In this document: piece after piece, positions 1-7,804 of the stretch
Layout: the number at the start of each line of letters is the position of its first letter
Numbering within the stretch: the first letter of the stretch is position 1
The notes under the pieces: generated by a model
Told to the model about the DNA's origin: nothing
Seen by the model: only the letters and a program-made list of their open reading frames with translations
Database searches by the model: none
Assembly: GCA_964537685.1 (NCBI GenBank)
Contig: CAZICM010000041.1
Coordinates: forward strand, 18,340 to 82,339
Reading direction: 5' to 3'
From: CAZICM01 sp964537685
GTDB taxonomy: Bacteria > Myxococcota_A > Polyangia > Polyangiales > Polyangiaceae
DNA: 64,000 bases
Position numbers and translations under genes: made by a program

Positions 1-1
1 A

Positions 2-823
2 GCTCTTCATCTCGAGCCGCTGGGCGGTGGGCTCACCAATCATAATTTTTTGGTGCGGGATGCAAAGGGGCGTTACGTAGCGCGCTTGGGCGAAGATATT
101 CGGGTGCACGGTGTGCTTCGGGCCATGGAGCTCGAGGCGAGCCGGGCGGCTTATGCCGCTGGTGTTTCGCCTGAGGTTTTGTATAGCGAGCCGGGTATTT
201 TGGTATTGGCCTATATTGAGGGGCAAACGCTGTCGCCGGAGCTTGTGAGGGAGGAGCGGCGTTTGGGGGATATCGTGGATTTGGTAAGGCGCGCTCATGG
301 CGAAATACCTATGTATTTAAGGGGGCCGGCGCTGATGTTTTGGGTGTTTCATGTGATTCGGGATTATGCGGCCGGGCTGATTGAATCGAGGAGCCGGTGG
401 ATGGCTCTGTTGAGCGGGCTTTTGGAGCAAGCGGCGTTGCTGGAGAGGGCGGTGGGGCCGGTGGATATTGTATTTGGGCATAACGATTTGCTTGCGGCCA
501 ATATTATCGATGATGGGCGGCGGTTATGGCTTATTGATTGGGACTATGCGGGGTTTAATAGTCCGTTATTTGATTTGGGGGGGCTGTGCTCGAACAGCGG
601 GCTGCCCGAGGAGGCCGAGCGTTTTGTACTGGAGCGGTATCGGGGTAAGGCGGTGGATGAGGGGTATTTCCGGTCATATCAGGCGATGAAGTGCGCATCT
701 TTGCTAAGGGAGGCGATGTGGAGCATGGTATCGGAAATTCATTCGGCGATTGATTATGATTTTGAGGCGTATACGGGTGAGAATTTAGAGAGGTATAGGG
801 CGGAATTCGATAGATTTCGATAG
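2..823 (+). CDS. Choline kinase / aminoglycoside phosphotransferase family protein (5' end cut by window)
   Basis: Small-molecule kinase of the APH/choline-kinase fold, expected to transfer phosphate from ATP to an alcohol such as choline or ethanolamine. The reading frame is open to the left edge: the first codons already encode the GGGLTNHNFLV glycine-rich loop typical of the N-lobe, so the true start lies upstream. The Brenner motif appears as HNDLLAANII and the metal-binding DFG-equivalent as IDWDYAG, so the active site looks complete. The C-terminal helical lobe ends normally at a TAG stop. It lies 40 nt before two lectin-like lipoprotein genes on the same strand and may share their transcript. 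The substrate cannot be told from sequence; a choline kinase is somewhat more likely than an antibiotic kinase because of the glycine-loop wording. Confidence 0.85.
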   Translation, partial: ALHLEPLGGGLTNHNFLVRDAKGRYVARLGEDIRVHGVLRAMELEASRAAYAAGVSPEVLYSEPGILVLAYIEGQTLSPELVREERRLGDIVDLVRRAHGEIPMYLRGPALMFWVFHVIRDYAAGLIESRSRWMALLSGLLEQAALLERAVGPVDIVFGHNDLLAANIIDDGRRLWLIDWDYAGFNSPLFDLGGLCSNSGLPEEAERFVLERYRGKAVDEGYFRSYQAMKCASLLREAMWSMVSEIHSAIDYDFEAYTGENLERYRAEFDRFR

Positions 824-862
824 CGAGGCAGGGTGTGGCTGATGCGGAAGGGTATTCGGGCG

Positions 863-1471
863 ATGGAGCGAAGGCATAGCGGAAGGGTGAGGCGCTTTTT
901 GTGCGTGGCCGGGCTTTGCCTGACAGGCGCCTGCAGGGTGATAACGGGTTTGGATGAGCTTCAATTTGGCGAGGATGCACAGGCTTCGCTGACCTGCCGT
1001 GAGAAGGTGGGGAATCGATTGGGTGAGGCGGATATCGTTGGTTTGAATGAGCGGTGTTATGCATTGGTGGGGCCTTCGAGCGGTTGGCAAGATGCCCGGA
1101 TGCAATGCCTCGAGGCGGGTATGTATCTAGCTTCTCCCGCGGCTGCTGCGGAGCTGACCAATCTAAGCGTGGCGTTTCAGGATCGGGGAATAGAGTCGTT
1201 TTGGCTGGGCGGTGCATTTAAGGGAGCGGGCTGGGCATGGGATAGCGGGGAGCCTTGGAATATCTATCCCTGTACGGCCGTGGCGGAGCCTACATGTGAT
1301 ATCGCTGTGAATCTATGGCAGAGCGCTCAGCCGGATGGAAGCGGTTTTTGCTTGGCGGGGCGCTATGTGTCTATGGCCGATCCTGATATGGCTTCGGATA
1401 TAGGGGTTCTGCGGCTGGATGACGTTGATTGTAGTGTTTTAATGTCGTTTTTATGTGAAATGGCTCTGTAG
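863..1471 (+). CDS. Lipoprotein with a C-type-lectin-like domain
   Basis: Probable outer-membrane or surface lipoprotein. From the ATG at 863 it has an Arg-rich n-region, a hydrophobic core and a lipobox LTGAC; a GGAAGGG at 846-852 supports this start, though ATG 842 and GTG 833 are in frame upstream. After the Cys comes CRVITGLDELQF, a short motif shared with the next gene and with the lipoprotein at 12430. The rest is a C-type-lectin-like fold: CYAL opening strand, WLGG, WAWDSGEPW, a QPDGSG stretch followed by Cys, and a closing DDVDC...FLCE. In animal lectins the corresponding loop binds calcium and sugar; here the usual EPN/QPD plus WND calcium residues are only partly present, so sugar binding is uncertain. 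Nine nt separate it from its paralogue downstream. Confidence 0.8.
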   Translation: MERRHSGRVRRFLCVAGLCLTGACRVITGLDELQFGEDAQASLTCREKVGNRLGEADIVGLNERCYALVGPSSGWQDARMQCLEAGMYLASPAAAAELTNLSVAFQDRGIESFWLGGAFKGAGWAWDSGEPWNIYPCTAVAEPTCDIAVNLWQSAQPDGSGFCLAGRYVSMADPDMASDIGVLRLDDVDCSVLMSFLCEMAL

Positions 1472-1480
1472 GGGTGAAGA

Positions 1481-2248
1481 ATGAGCAGATATCACGGTTT
1501 ATGGTTGGGATGTATTGGGTTTATCGCCTGGGCTGCGGGCTGCAGGTCGGCGATTGGTGTTGATGAGCTCAGCTTTGATAATGGTTTTGAGAATGGGCAG
1601 GGCGGGGCAGGAGGAATGGTGGAAGGGGTCGGCGGGGCCGGCGGTTCGGGCGGAGTCGATATCGGTACGAAATGCGGGGATGGCAAGGTTGATTTCTTTC
1701 CATTGGAGTGGTGCGATGATGGTAATAATATGGATGGCGATACCTGTTCAAGCGATTGCCGCTGTGGTGTGCAGGATGCCGGCTTCGATCCGACGGTGAA
1801 GGCTTTTCATGGTATAGGCGGCGAGGCGTGTTATGTGTATTTAGGGGATTCGGCGCTGTATACTGAGCCCGAAGCGAATTCGATTTGCATGGAGTTTGGA
1901 GGGGATTTGTTTTCCGTGAAGAGTGCCTCGGAGCTTCAATGGGTGGTGGAGACGGTGGGGAGTTCGAGTCCGGTATGGTTGGGGGGAAAGCGTTTGCCGG
2001 GAGATCCTTTGATGTGGAGATGGCTGTCCGGGGAGCCTTGGATTATTAAGCCGTGTGATCCGGCGGATAATGCGGCATGCAATGAGACGATTGATCTTTG
2101 GGGCGCGGGTCAGCCGGATAATATGAGCGGAAATGAGGATTGTATTCAGACGATGCCCAGTGTGGCTGTGATGCAGGATGTGGCTTGTTCCCAGACGGCC
2201 AGGGTGGTGTGCCAAAGCGGGTTTTTTGTAGGGAAATATAGAAGGTAG
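1481..2248 (+). CDS. Lipoprotein with DUF4215-like Cys repeat and C-type-lectin-like domain
   Basis: Paralogue of the preceding gene with an added N-terminal module. Signal peptide with lipobox AAGC, followed by the shared CRSAIGVDELSF motif, a Gly-rich spacer (about residues 37-60), then a single CGDG...CDDGNNxDGDxC Cys-rich repeat (DUF4215 type, common on myxobacterial surface proteins), then a C-type-lectin-like domain with CYVYLGDSALYTEPEANSIC, VWLGGKR, WRWLSGEPW, a QPDNMSGNEDC stretch and a final CQSG. The QPDN segment resembles the sugar-contacting loop of animal lectins, but binding is inference. The gene is nine nt after its paralogue and eleven nt before the NADAR gene, so all three are probably co-transcribed. 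Function: surface adhesion or glycan recognition is plausible but unproven. Confidence 0.8.
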   Translation: MSRYHGLWLGCIGFIAWAAGCRSAIGVDELSFDNGFENGQGGAGGMVEGVGGAGGSGGVDIGTKCGDGKVDFFPLEWCDDGNNMDGDTCSSDCRCGVQDAGFDPTVKAFHGIGGEACYVYLGDSALYTEPEANSICMEFGGDLFSVKSASELQWVVETVGSSSPVWLGGKRLPGDPLMWRWLSGEPWIIKPCDPADNAACNETIDLWGAGQPDNMSGNEDCIQTMPSVAVMQDVACSQTARVVCQSGFFVGKYRR

Positions 2249-2259
2249 AGGACAAGGCG

Positions 2260-2832
2260 ATGGAACAGGATCAATACAATGTGAGCGCTCTTGCGGCAAG
2301 CATTCGCGCGGGTGTGGAGCATGATTTTATCTTTTTCTGGGGGCATACGCCTTCGGTTGAGGGGCAATTGGATAAGGCTTGTTTGAGTCAATGGTTTCCG
2401 GCGCGTTTTGTGGTGGATGGGGTGGAGTATCCAACGGCGGAGCATTTTATGATGGCGGGAAAGGCTCGGTTGTTTGGGGATGAGGCGAATGCAAAGCGCA
2501 TTTTGAGTTCGGTCAGCCCAAAAGAGGTAAAGCAGATTGGGAGGGAGGTGAAGGGGTTTCGCGATGAGTTGTGGAGGGAGCGGCGTTCTGATATTGTGAT
2601 CGCGGGAAATATGGCAAAGTTTTCCCAGAATCCAGAGCTCGGGGCCTATTTGGCGGCGACAGGGGGTTGTGTCTTGGTGGAGGCAAGTCCCATGGATAAA
2701 GTGTGGGGTATTGGTCTTGCTGCAAATCATCCCGATGCAACGAATCCTTCTGCATGGCCCGGTTTAAATCTGTTGGGTTTTGCGCTGATGACGGTGAGAG
2801 AGAGATTGGCCTCGAAGGCGCCTGCCCCCTGA
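2260..2832 (+). CDS. NADAR (YbiA-like) domain protein
   Basis: Single-domain NADAR protein, 190 aa, cytoplasmic. The family contains YbiA-type N-glycosidases acting on toxic riboflavin-pathway intermediates, and members that remove ADP-ribose from modified bases or nucleotides. Diagnostic segments visible in order are FFWGHTP, LSQWFPARF, YPTAEHFMMAGKARLFGD, IGREVKGF, GNMAKFSQN, and ASPMDKVWGIGL, covering the whole fold, so the enzyme is likely active. Start ATG at 2260 is preceded by AGAGGACAAGG, a usable ribosome binding site. It follows the lectin lipoproteins by eleven nt. No ADP-ribosylating toxin is recognisable next to it, so a toxin/antitoxin role is not supported by context; a housekeeping repair role is the simpler reading. 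Confidence 0.88.
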   Translation: MEQDQYNVSALAASIRAGVEHDFIFFWGHTPSVEGQLDKACLSQWFPARFVVDGVEYPTAEHFMMAGKARLFGDEANAKRILSSVSPKEVKQIGREVKGFRDELWRERRSDIVIAGNMAKFSQNPELGAYLAATGGCVLVEASPMDKVWGIGLAANHPDATNPSAWPGLNLLGFALMTVRERLASKAPAP

Positions 2833-3083
2833 CATTTGAGTCGCACCTTCCGTCATCGAATTCACTCGGCGCCTTCGCCGTTCTGGGCAAATGTGCCCGC
2901 GCTGATTAAGATTTCGCCCCGTTTTGCCGTCTTGGCGCTCTTGGTACGGGCTCTGCAATAACGCTCCGCCGAAATTCGGGCTTGGCGCTGGAGCCAAATG
3001 TTCCTCAGATAGCTGAGGCTGTGCATTTGAGTCTCTGCGCAAACCATGGGATTTTATTGTCTTTGCCGCGTTGGGAGCGTGCC

Positions 3084-4922
3084 ATGAAGAGCAACGTGTC
3101 GGGTCTTTCTTTGGGTTTGGCGATGCTGTTGGGCGTGTTGGGGACGACGGGCTGCGAGGGTATGCTGACCTCGCTGTTTGGGGAAGATGGCTTGAGCGCA
3201 AGCACCGAGCCTGCGTTGCCTGAACCGTCGCCGGGTGCCCCATTGAGCGGGGGTACGCTGGCCGTGTCGGCGGACGGCGTTACCGCGGTGGCCGCCGATA
3301 GCGAGATGGATAGGGTGTTTGTTGTGGATTTGGAGGCGTTTCAGATCCGGCACGAGGTGGTGCTGAAGGCGAAGGATGAGCCGGGCCGGGTGGCGATGGG
3401 GAAAGATGGTGTGGCGTATGTGGCGCTTCGTAGGGGTGGGGCCGTGGCCGCGGTGAATTTAGCGTCGGGAGAGGTGTCGAGGCGGGATGTGTGCGGCGCT
3501 CCGCGGGGGCTTGCTTATGATTCTGTCAAGGATGTGTTGCATGTCGCATGTGCCGGTGGAGAGCTGGTGTCTTTAGCTGGAAATCTGGAGGGCGAGCCGC
3601 TTCGCTCGCTTAGGCTGGAGCGGGATTTAAGGGATGTGGTGATTAGAAACGATGCGCTTGTGGTCAGCCGTTTTAGGGCGGCCGAGCTGTTGATTGTGAA
3701 TGGGGAAGGGGTTGTTGAGAAGCATTTGAAGCCTGGAGTGTATGCCTCGCCCACGCAGAGGACCTTTGAGCCGGCGGTGGGATGGAGAATGTTGGATGTT
3801 CCTGGTGGATCGGTGGTCATGGTGCATCAGCGTTCGTTTACGGGAACGATTCCCACGGGGGCGCCTTTGGGCGGGACGGGGGCAACGTATTATGGTGGTC
3901 CTTGCGATAATAGCGTGGTGCACGCGGCGTTGACGGCTTTTGATGTGGAGGGTGGGTTTTCGGTGACGATGGAGGGGAAGGGTGGTTTGGGGAATTTGAC
4001 CTTGCCCGTGGATGTGGCTGTGTCCAAGGATGGGCGGGTGGCCGTTGTGGGCGCGGGAATGGATTCGGTTTTGGAAGCGCCTCTTTCGGCGACCACCTCT
4101 TCGGATACGCTCGATACTTGTCCCGCGACGGCGCTTGGTCCCACGGGGTCAAAAATCCACAGTGTTCCCGATCCTGTCGCGGCGGCTTTTGGGGTTCATG
4201 GATATTTGCTTGTTCAAGGGCGTCAAGAATTGTTGACGGTCTTCGATGCTCAGGGCAAGCATGTGGGGCATGTCAGCTTTCCCAGCGAGCGAAGGCTGCA
4301 CACGGGAGATCGGCTGTTTCACAAGGCGCCCGGCGGCGGTAATGGTCCGGTGGCATGTGCATCTTGTCATCCTGAGGGAAGGGAGGACGGCCGGGTGTGG
4401 AAGTTTGAGAAGTTGGGCGAGCTTCGTTCTCAGTCGATGCTGGGCGGGGTGCTTGATACGCTGCCGTTGCACTGGGAGGGAGATATGGACAATATCGATG
4501 CGCTGATCAGCGAGGTGTTTGTGAATCGCATGGGCGCGGCAGAGCCGAGTGAACATGAGCGCAAGGCACTGGCGGAGTGGATGGATAGTCTGCCTGCGCT
4601 TCCGGCGGTGAAGGCTGTGGATGCCGAGGCGGCGGCCCGGGGTTCGGAGCTGTTTTATGATGCAAAGGTGGGGTGTGGGAATTGTCATTCTGGGAATAAG
4701 TTGACGAATAATGCGACGATGGATGTGGGAACGGGCCGGGCGCTGCAGGTGCCTTCGCTGATCGGTGTGGCGGATAGGTTGCCGCTGATGCATACGGGGT
4801 GTGCGAAGACGTTGAAAGAGCGCTTTGATCCGGCTTGCGGCGGTGGCGATCAACATGGAGTGACGTCGCATTTGAGCGAAGCGCAACTCAGCGATTTGAT
4901 TGTGTATTTGGAGACGCTGTAG
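3084..4922 (+). CDS. Lipoprotein: beta-propeller fused to MauG-like di-haem cytochrome c domain
   Basis: Periplasmic or surface lipoprotein of 612 aa from the ATG at 3084 (lipobox GTTGC); the open frame extends further upstream but that part lacks a signal peptide. The N-terminal two thirds are a YncE-like beta-propeller with recurring VAVSxDGxxAVV-type strands. The C-terminal third holds two c-type haem attachment motifs, CASCH (about residue 425) and CGNCH (about residue 531), in the spacing of MauG/cytochrome c peroxidase-like proteins, followed by the usual LQVPSL...LMHTGCAKTLKERF ending. Such proteins handle electrons or peroxide in the periplasm, but the substrate here is unknown. A second di-haem lipoprotein lies convergently at 5386-6225, suggesting a local cluster of periplasmic redox proteins. 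Confidence 0.85.
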   Translation: MKSNVSGLSLGLAMLLGVLGTTGCEGMLTSLFGEDGLSASTEPALPEPSPGAPLSGGTLAVSADGVTAVAADSEMDRVFVVDLEAFQIRHEVVLKAKDEPGRVAMGKDGVAYVALRRGGAVAAVNLASGEVSRRDVCGAPRGLAYDSVKDVLHVACAGGELVSLAGNLEGEPLRSLRLERDLRDVVIRNDALVVSRFRAAELLIVNGEGVVEKHLKPGVYASPTQRTFEPAVGWRMLDVPGGSVVMVHQRSFTGTIPTGAPLGGTGATYYGGPCDNSVVHAALTAFDVEGGFSVTMEGKGGLGNLTLPVDVAVSKDGRVAVVGAGMDSVLEAPLSATTSSDTLDTCPATALGPTGSKIHSVPDPVAAAFGVHGYLLVQGRQELLTVFDAQGKHVGHVSFPSERRLHTGDRLFHKAPGGGNGPVACASCHPEGREDGRVWKFEKLGELRSQSMLGGVLDTLPLHWEGDMDNIDALISEVFVNRMGAAEPSEHERKALAEWMDSLPALPAVKAVDAEAAARGSELFYDAKVGCGNCHSGNKLTNNATMDVGTGRALQVPSLIGVADRLPLMHTGCAKTLKERFDPACGGGDQHGVTSHLSEAQLSDLIVYLETL

Positions 4923-4953
4923 GCGCGATGGGGGGGCGCTGCGGGAGGGATAT

Positions 4954-5325
4954 TTAGTTGGTCTTTAGGGCCGGTTCGCTCTTGGACAGCTTGTGAGCGC
5001 CAATGGTAACGGCGACGGCCGCAAATGTGGTGAAGATCAAGGCAAAGGCCACGTTATTGAGAGATTCTCCAAAACCCTGCCATGGGATTCGGGGGTCCGC
5101 GTTTAGTTCCCGGGTGTAGAAATGGGCTGTGGTGATGAGTCCCGTCGTAAAGCCCAGGAGGCCGCTCGATAGGGTCAATACACCAAGCGATACAATGAGC
5201 GGGATTTGCCGTTTATTGGGGGATACCGCATAACGAATCGAAATGGCGGCGAAAATGAGTCCGAAAACCATTGTCGGCCACATTCCCCATCCTCCCATAC
5301 AAAACTGCTCAACGAGTTTATTCAT
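4954..5325 (-). CDS. Small membrane protein, MotA/TolQ/ExbB-like
   Basis: 123-aa integral membrane protein with three predicted segments: WPTMVFGLIFAAISI near the N terminus, a long central IPLIVSLGVLTLSSGLLGF stretch, and SLNNVAFALIFTTFAAVAV near the C terminus. The last segment, preceded by a short Gly-Glu turn, resembles the C-terminal pore helices of the MotA/TolQ/ExbB proton-channel family, and many myxobacterial genomes carry short proteins of this layout; the match is weak and no TolR/ExbD partner is adjacent. The start ATG is supported by GGAGGTTG eight nt upstream on the minus strand. It lies 60 nt downstream of the di-haem cytochrome gene and is probably co-transcribed, which would suit a redox-linked or transport role. 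Family assignment is tentative. Confidence 0.6.
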   Translation of the reverse strand: MNKLVEQFCMGGWGMWPTMVFGLIFAAISIRYAVSPNKRQIPLIVSLGVLTLSSGLLGFTTGLITTAHFYTRELNADPRIPWQGFGESLNNVAFALIFTTFAAVAVTIGAHKLSKSEPALKTN

Positions 5326-5385
5326 GTGTACTCAACCTCCGGTTTTTGCGCCGACAACCGCGTGGCCCTAAATGTTCCCCGCAAA

Positions 5386-6225
5386 TTACTGAGACTGAAG
5401 ATGCGTGATAATGTCGGCCAGGTCTTTTACAGCCAGGTCTTTGACTTCAAAGAAAGGCATGGGGCCAGGTGTTGAATCCATCATGTCCATGGTGCCTGAT
5501 GGAGGGGGCCCCGAGGTCCTCACTTGTTGAGCGATTCGGCCGGTTGTGATGATTTTAAGCGTATCTTTTAGAGGAGCGGCAAACTTCCCCACGGCCAGGC
5601 CCGATGTATGGCATTTCCCGCAATAGGTGTCGTATTTGGCCGCGCCCGCAGCCGCGTCGCCTCCGCCGTAGGCTGCTTCAAAAGCCGCTTCATCCGCGAG
5701 AACTTCAGGCGTGATGGTGTTGGGCGTGGTGGCTGCCGGATCTGAAATCGATTCTAAATAGGTTCGAAGCATGGTCCACGACGCATCGCCTTCGAGGAGG
5801 CTCGCGCCGCCCATCCATCCTTCGATACACGCATTGACCGCGAGAATGAGGTTGGGTGCGGCTCCTCCCTTGAAACTCGTGTGAAATGCGATGTCTTTCA
5901 AGGTGTTGCCGGAAAATCCATCTTGGGTGCCATCATCGCTGTGACATGTGGCACAAGTGGCCTGATTCCCGGGAGCTCCAAGTTTTTTCGAGGCTTCTCC
6001 ATTGTAATAATCTTTAGCTCCGGAGCTGCCTCCTCCAGAGCCGCCGGTACCACTTCCTCCGCCGCTGCTGCTGCTGCCACTTCCTCCGCCGCCTCCGCCC
6101 ATTCCACCGCTTGAGGATGAGCTTGCGCCGGTTGTTTCTTTGGTCTCGTCTCCGCCGCATGCGGCGCTTGCGAGGGAGAGCGTTGCGATTGCGAAAACAC
6201 AGGTGAACAGGTGGGTCGAGTTCAT
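5386..6225 (-). CDS. Di-haem cytochrome c lipoprotein
   Basis: Exported electron-transfer protein of 279 aa. Signal peptide with lipobox SAAC, then a Ser/Gly-rich spacer of about 45 residues that should hold the functional domains away from the membrane. Two CXXCH haem sites follow, CATCH (about residue 92) and CGKCH (about residue 204), each opening a small cytochrome-c-like module; a GPMPFF segment near the C terminus could give the axial Met of the second haem. The start codon is preceded by TGGAGGATCA. It is divergent from the FolB-fusion gene (168-nt gap) and in tandem with the small ExbB-like membrane protein. It may be a shuttle between the outer-membrane side and a terminal acceptor; no partner oxidase is in the window. 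Confidence 0.87.
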   Translation of the reverse strand: MNSTHLFTCVFAIATLSLASAACGGDETKETTGASSSSSGGMGGGGGGSGSSSSGGGSGTGGSGGGSSGAKDYYNGEASKKLGAPGNQATCATCHSDDGTQDGFSGNTLKDIAFHTSFKGGAAPNLILAVNACIEGWMGGASLLEGDASWTMLRTYLESISDPAATTPNTITPEVLADEAAFEAAYGGGDAAAGAAKYDTYCGKCHTSGLAVGKFAAPLKDTLKIITTGRIAQQVRTSGPPPSGTMDMMDSTPGPMPFFEVKDLAVKDLADIITHLQSQ

Positions 6226-6393
6226 TGATCCTCCAGAAGTAAAGAGCCTTGGCTGTGGAGCAAGGATGCTGGAGGATATGCGAAATGGACTTGGTACGCG
6301 AGTTTTTTTTGAGGGTGGTCTTCAAGAATTTTAAGCTGCAAAAAATAGGCTTGCCGGCCGCGCCATACACCGCTAAGAGGCAGTTCAATTCAA

Positions 6394-7728
6394 ATGCCGT
6401 TTGAGAAAAACACCGACCGCATTGTGATGACCGGACTGCGGGTCTCCGCGCGTATTGGTATTAATCCGGGGGAGCAGGGGATAGAACAGCCGGTTGTGTT
6501 GGATATCGAGCTCGGGATGGCCGATCTCGCTCAGGCCGCCCGATCGGAGAGCATCGGCGATACGTTGAACTACGAAGAAGTGGCCGCCCTTGCGCGCAAT
6601 ACGGTTGTGGTAAGGCATTATCCTTTGGTGGAGACGCTGGCCTATCAGCTCGCCGAGCGTTTGCTTACGCTGCGATCGGTGCGTTCGGCAAGGGTAAGGG
6701 TGCAGAAAGAGCTCGCAATCGCCGATGCCAAGGGGGCCGGGGCGGAGGTTGTGCTGCATGCCGATGATGTGCTCGAATTGCCTGCTGCGCTTTCCCGAGA
6801 GGAATTGAATTTCGAGGAATCCATCGTGGTCGTGGGTGGAGGGGTAGGGGGATTGAGCGCGCTGCTGTGGTGTCACCGTTTAGGTCATCCGGCCTTGCTG
6901 TTGGAGGGAGAGTCTAGGCTTGGGGGGCAGCTTCATTGGGTGCATCGCCCTATGCCCGATTTGCCTGGGACATCGCCGATTACGGGACATGTGTTTTATC
7001 ACCGCCTGGGTTGGCAAATGATGCGCTATCCAGCGCGTTGGGCCCGGGCCCAGGTGATTGAAGTTGAGCCGGAGGAAAGAAGCGTACGTTTGGTGTTTTC
7101 AGATGGAGGGAGCATTCGGGCATCGGTTGTGGTGCTGGCGACGGGGGTAAGGCGCAAACAGCTTGGTGTACCTGGAGAGCTGGAGTTTATAGGGAAGGGC
7201 ATATTGGAGACCGCGTCCCGCAAGGGGATGAGCTTTGGGGGGCAGCGGGTGGTGGTGGTGGGAGGTGGGGATTCAGCATGTGAAAATGCGCTTGGGATGG
7301 CCGAGACAGCGGAACAGGTGATGCTGATTTGCCGGGGTGAAAAGCTAAAGGCCAGGCGGGAGTATATGCGCGGCGTGCTTTCTCATCCTAGGATTTCGGT
7401 GAACGTCGGGGCCGAGGTACAGGGATTTGAGGGTGACGAGAGGCTTCGTTTTGTGGACATTCACAGCCGCGAAGGAGCGCGCCGCCTTTCCGCGGATGTG
7501 GTGCTGGTACGCATTGGGTGGAGCCCTGCGAGCGAGGCATTTCCCCGGCGCTGGCTGGACGGGCGGGGTTTTGTACGCACCGAGCGCGGACTATTTGTGG
7601 CAGGAGAGACCCGGTGCTTAGCCGTGGGGGATATACGGGCTCCCGCAGCTCCATCGGTTGTGACGGCGATGGGAGATGGAGCTTGTGCGGCGAAACAGGC
7701 GATGGAGTTTTTGGAATCAACGGGTTGA
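6394..7728 (+). CDS. FolB (dihydroneopterin aldolase) domain fused to a thioredoxin-reductase-like FAD/NADPH oxidoreductase
   Basis: 444-aa two-domain enzyme. Residues 8-122 are a complete FolB/dihydroneopterin-aldolase domain: the catalytic-site residues of known FolB proteins have counterparts in Glu27 (GEQ), Tyr60 (LNYEE), Glu80 (LVETLA) and Lys105 (VQKELA). Residues 144-444 are a thioredoxin-reductase-like flavoprotein with an FAD site VVVGGGVGGL (about 146-154), ATG motif (249-251), NADPH site VVVGGGDSACENA (about 287-298) and the closing AVGD motif for FAD. The CXXC disulfide of true thioredoxin reductases is missing, so it is more like ferredoxin-NADP reductase or YpdA-type reductases. 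FolB makes 6-hydroxymethyl-dihydropterin in folate synthesis; the fusion suggests an NADPH-dependent step on a pterin, which is inference. The ATG at 6394 has an AAGAGG about 15 nt upstream. Confidence 0.85.
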   Translation: MPFEKNTDRIVMTGLRVSARIGINPGEQGIEQPVVLDIELGMADLAQAARSESIGDTLNYEEVAALARNTVVVRHYPLVETLAYQLAERLLTLRSVRSARVRVQKELAIADAKGAGAEVVLHADDVLELPAALSREELNFEESIVVVGGGVGGLSALLWCHRLGHPALLLEGESRLGGQLHWVHRPMPDLPGTSPITGHVFYHRLGWQMMRYPARWARAQVIEVEPEERSVRLVFSDGGSIRASVVVLATGVRRKQLGVPGELEFIGKGILETASRKGMSFGGQRVVVVGGGDSACENALGMAETAEQVMLICRGEKLKARREYMRGVLSHPRISVNVGAEVQGFEGDERLRFVDIHSREGARRLSADVVLVRIGWSPASEAFPRRWLDGRGFVRTERGLFVAGETRCLAVGDIRAPAAPSVVTAMGDGACAAKQAMEFLESTG

Positions 7729-7804
7729 GCCCTGATCAAGCCAATGGGCATGTTGATTTCGGTCTGGTCATGCGAGCCACCCTTGTGATAGCTTCGCCGC
7801 CCTC

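Noticed and set aside
2260..2832. DarT/NADAR-type toxin-antitoxin locus
   Set aside because: No DarT-like or other ADP-ribosylating gene is adjacent.
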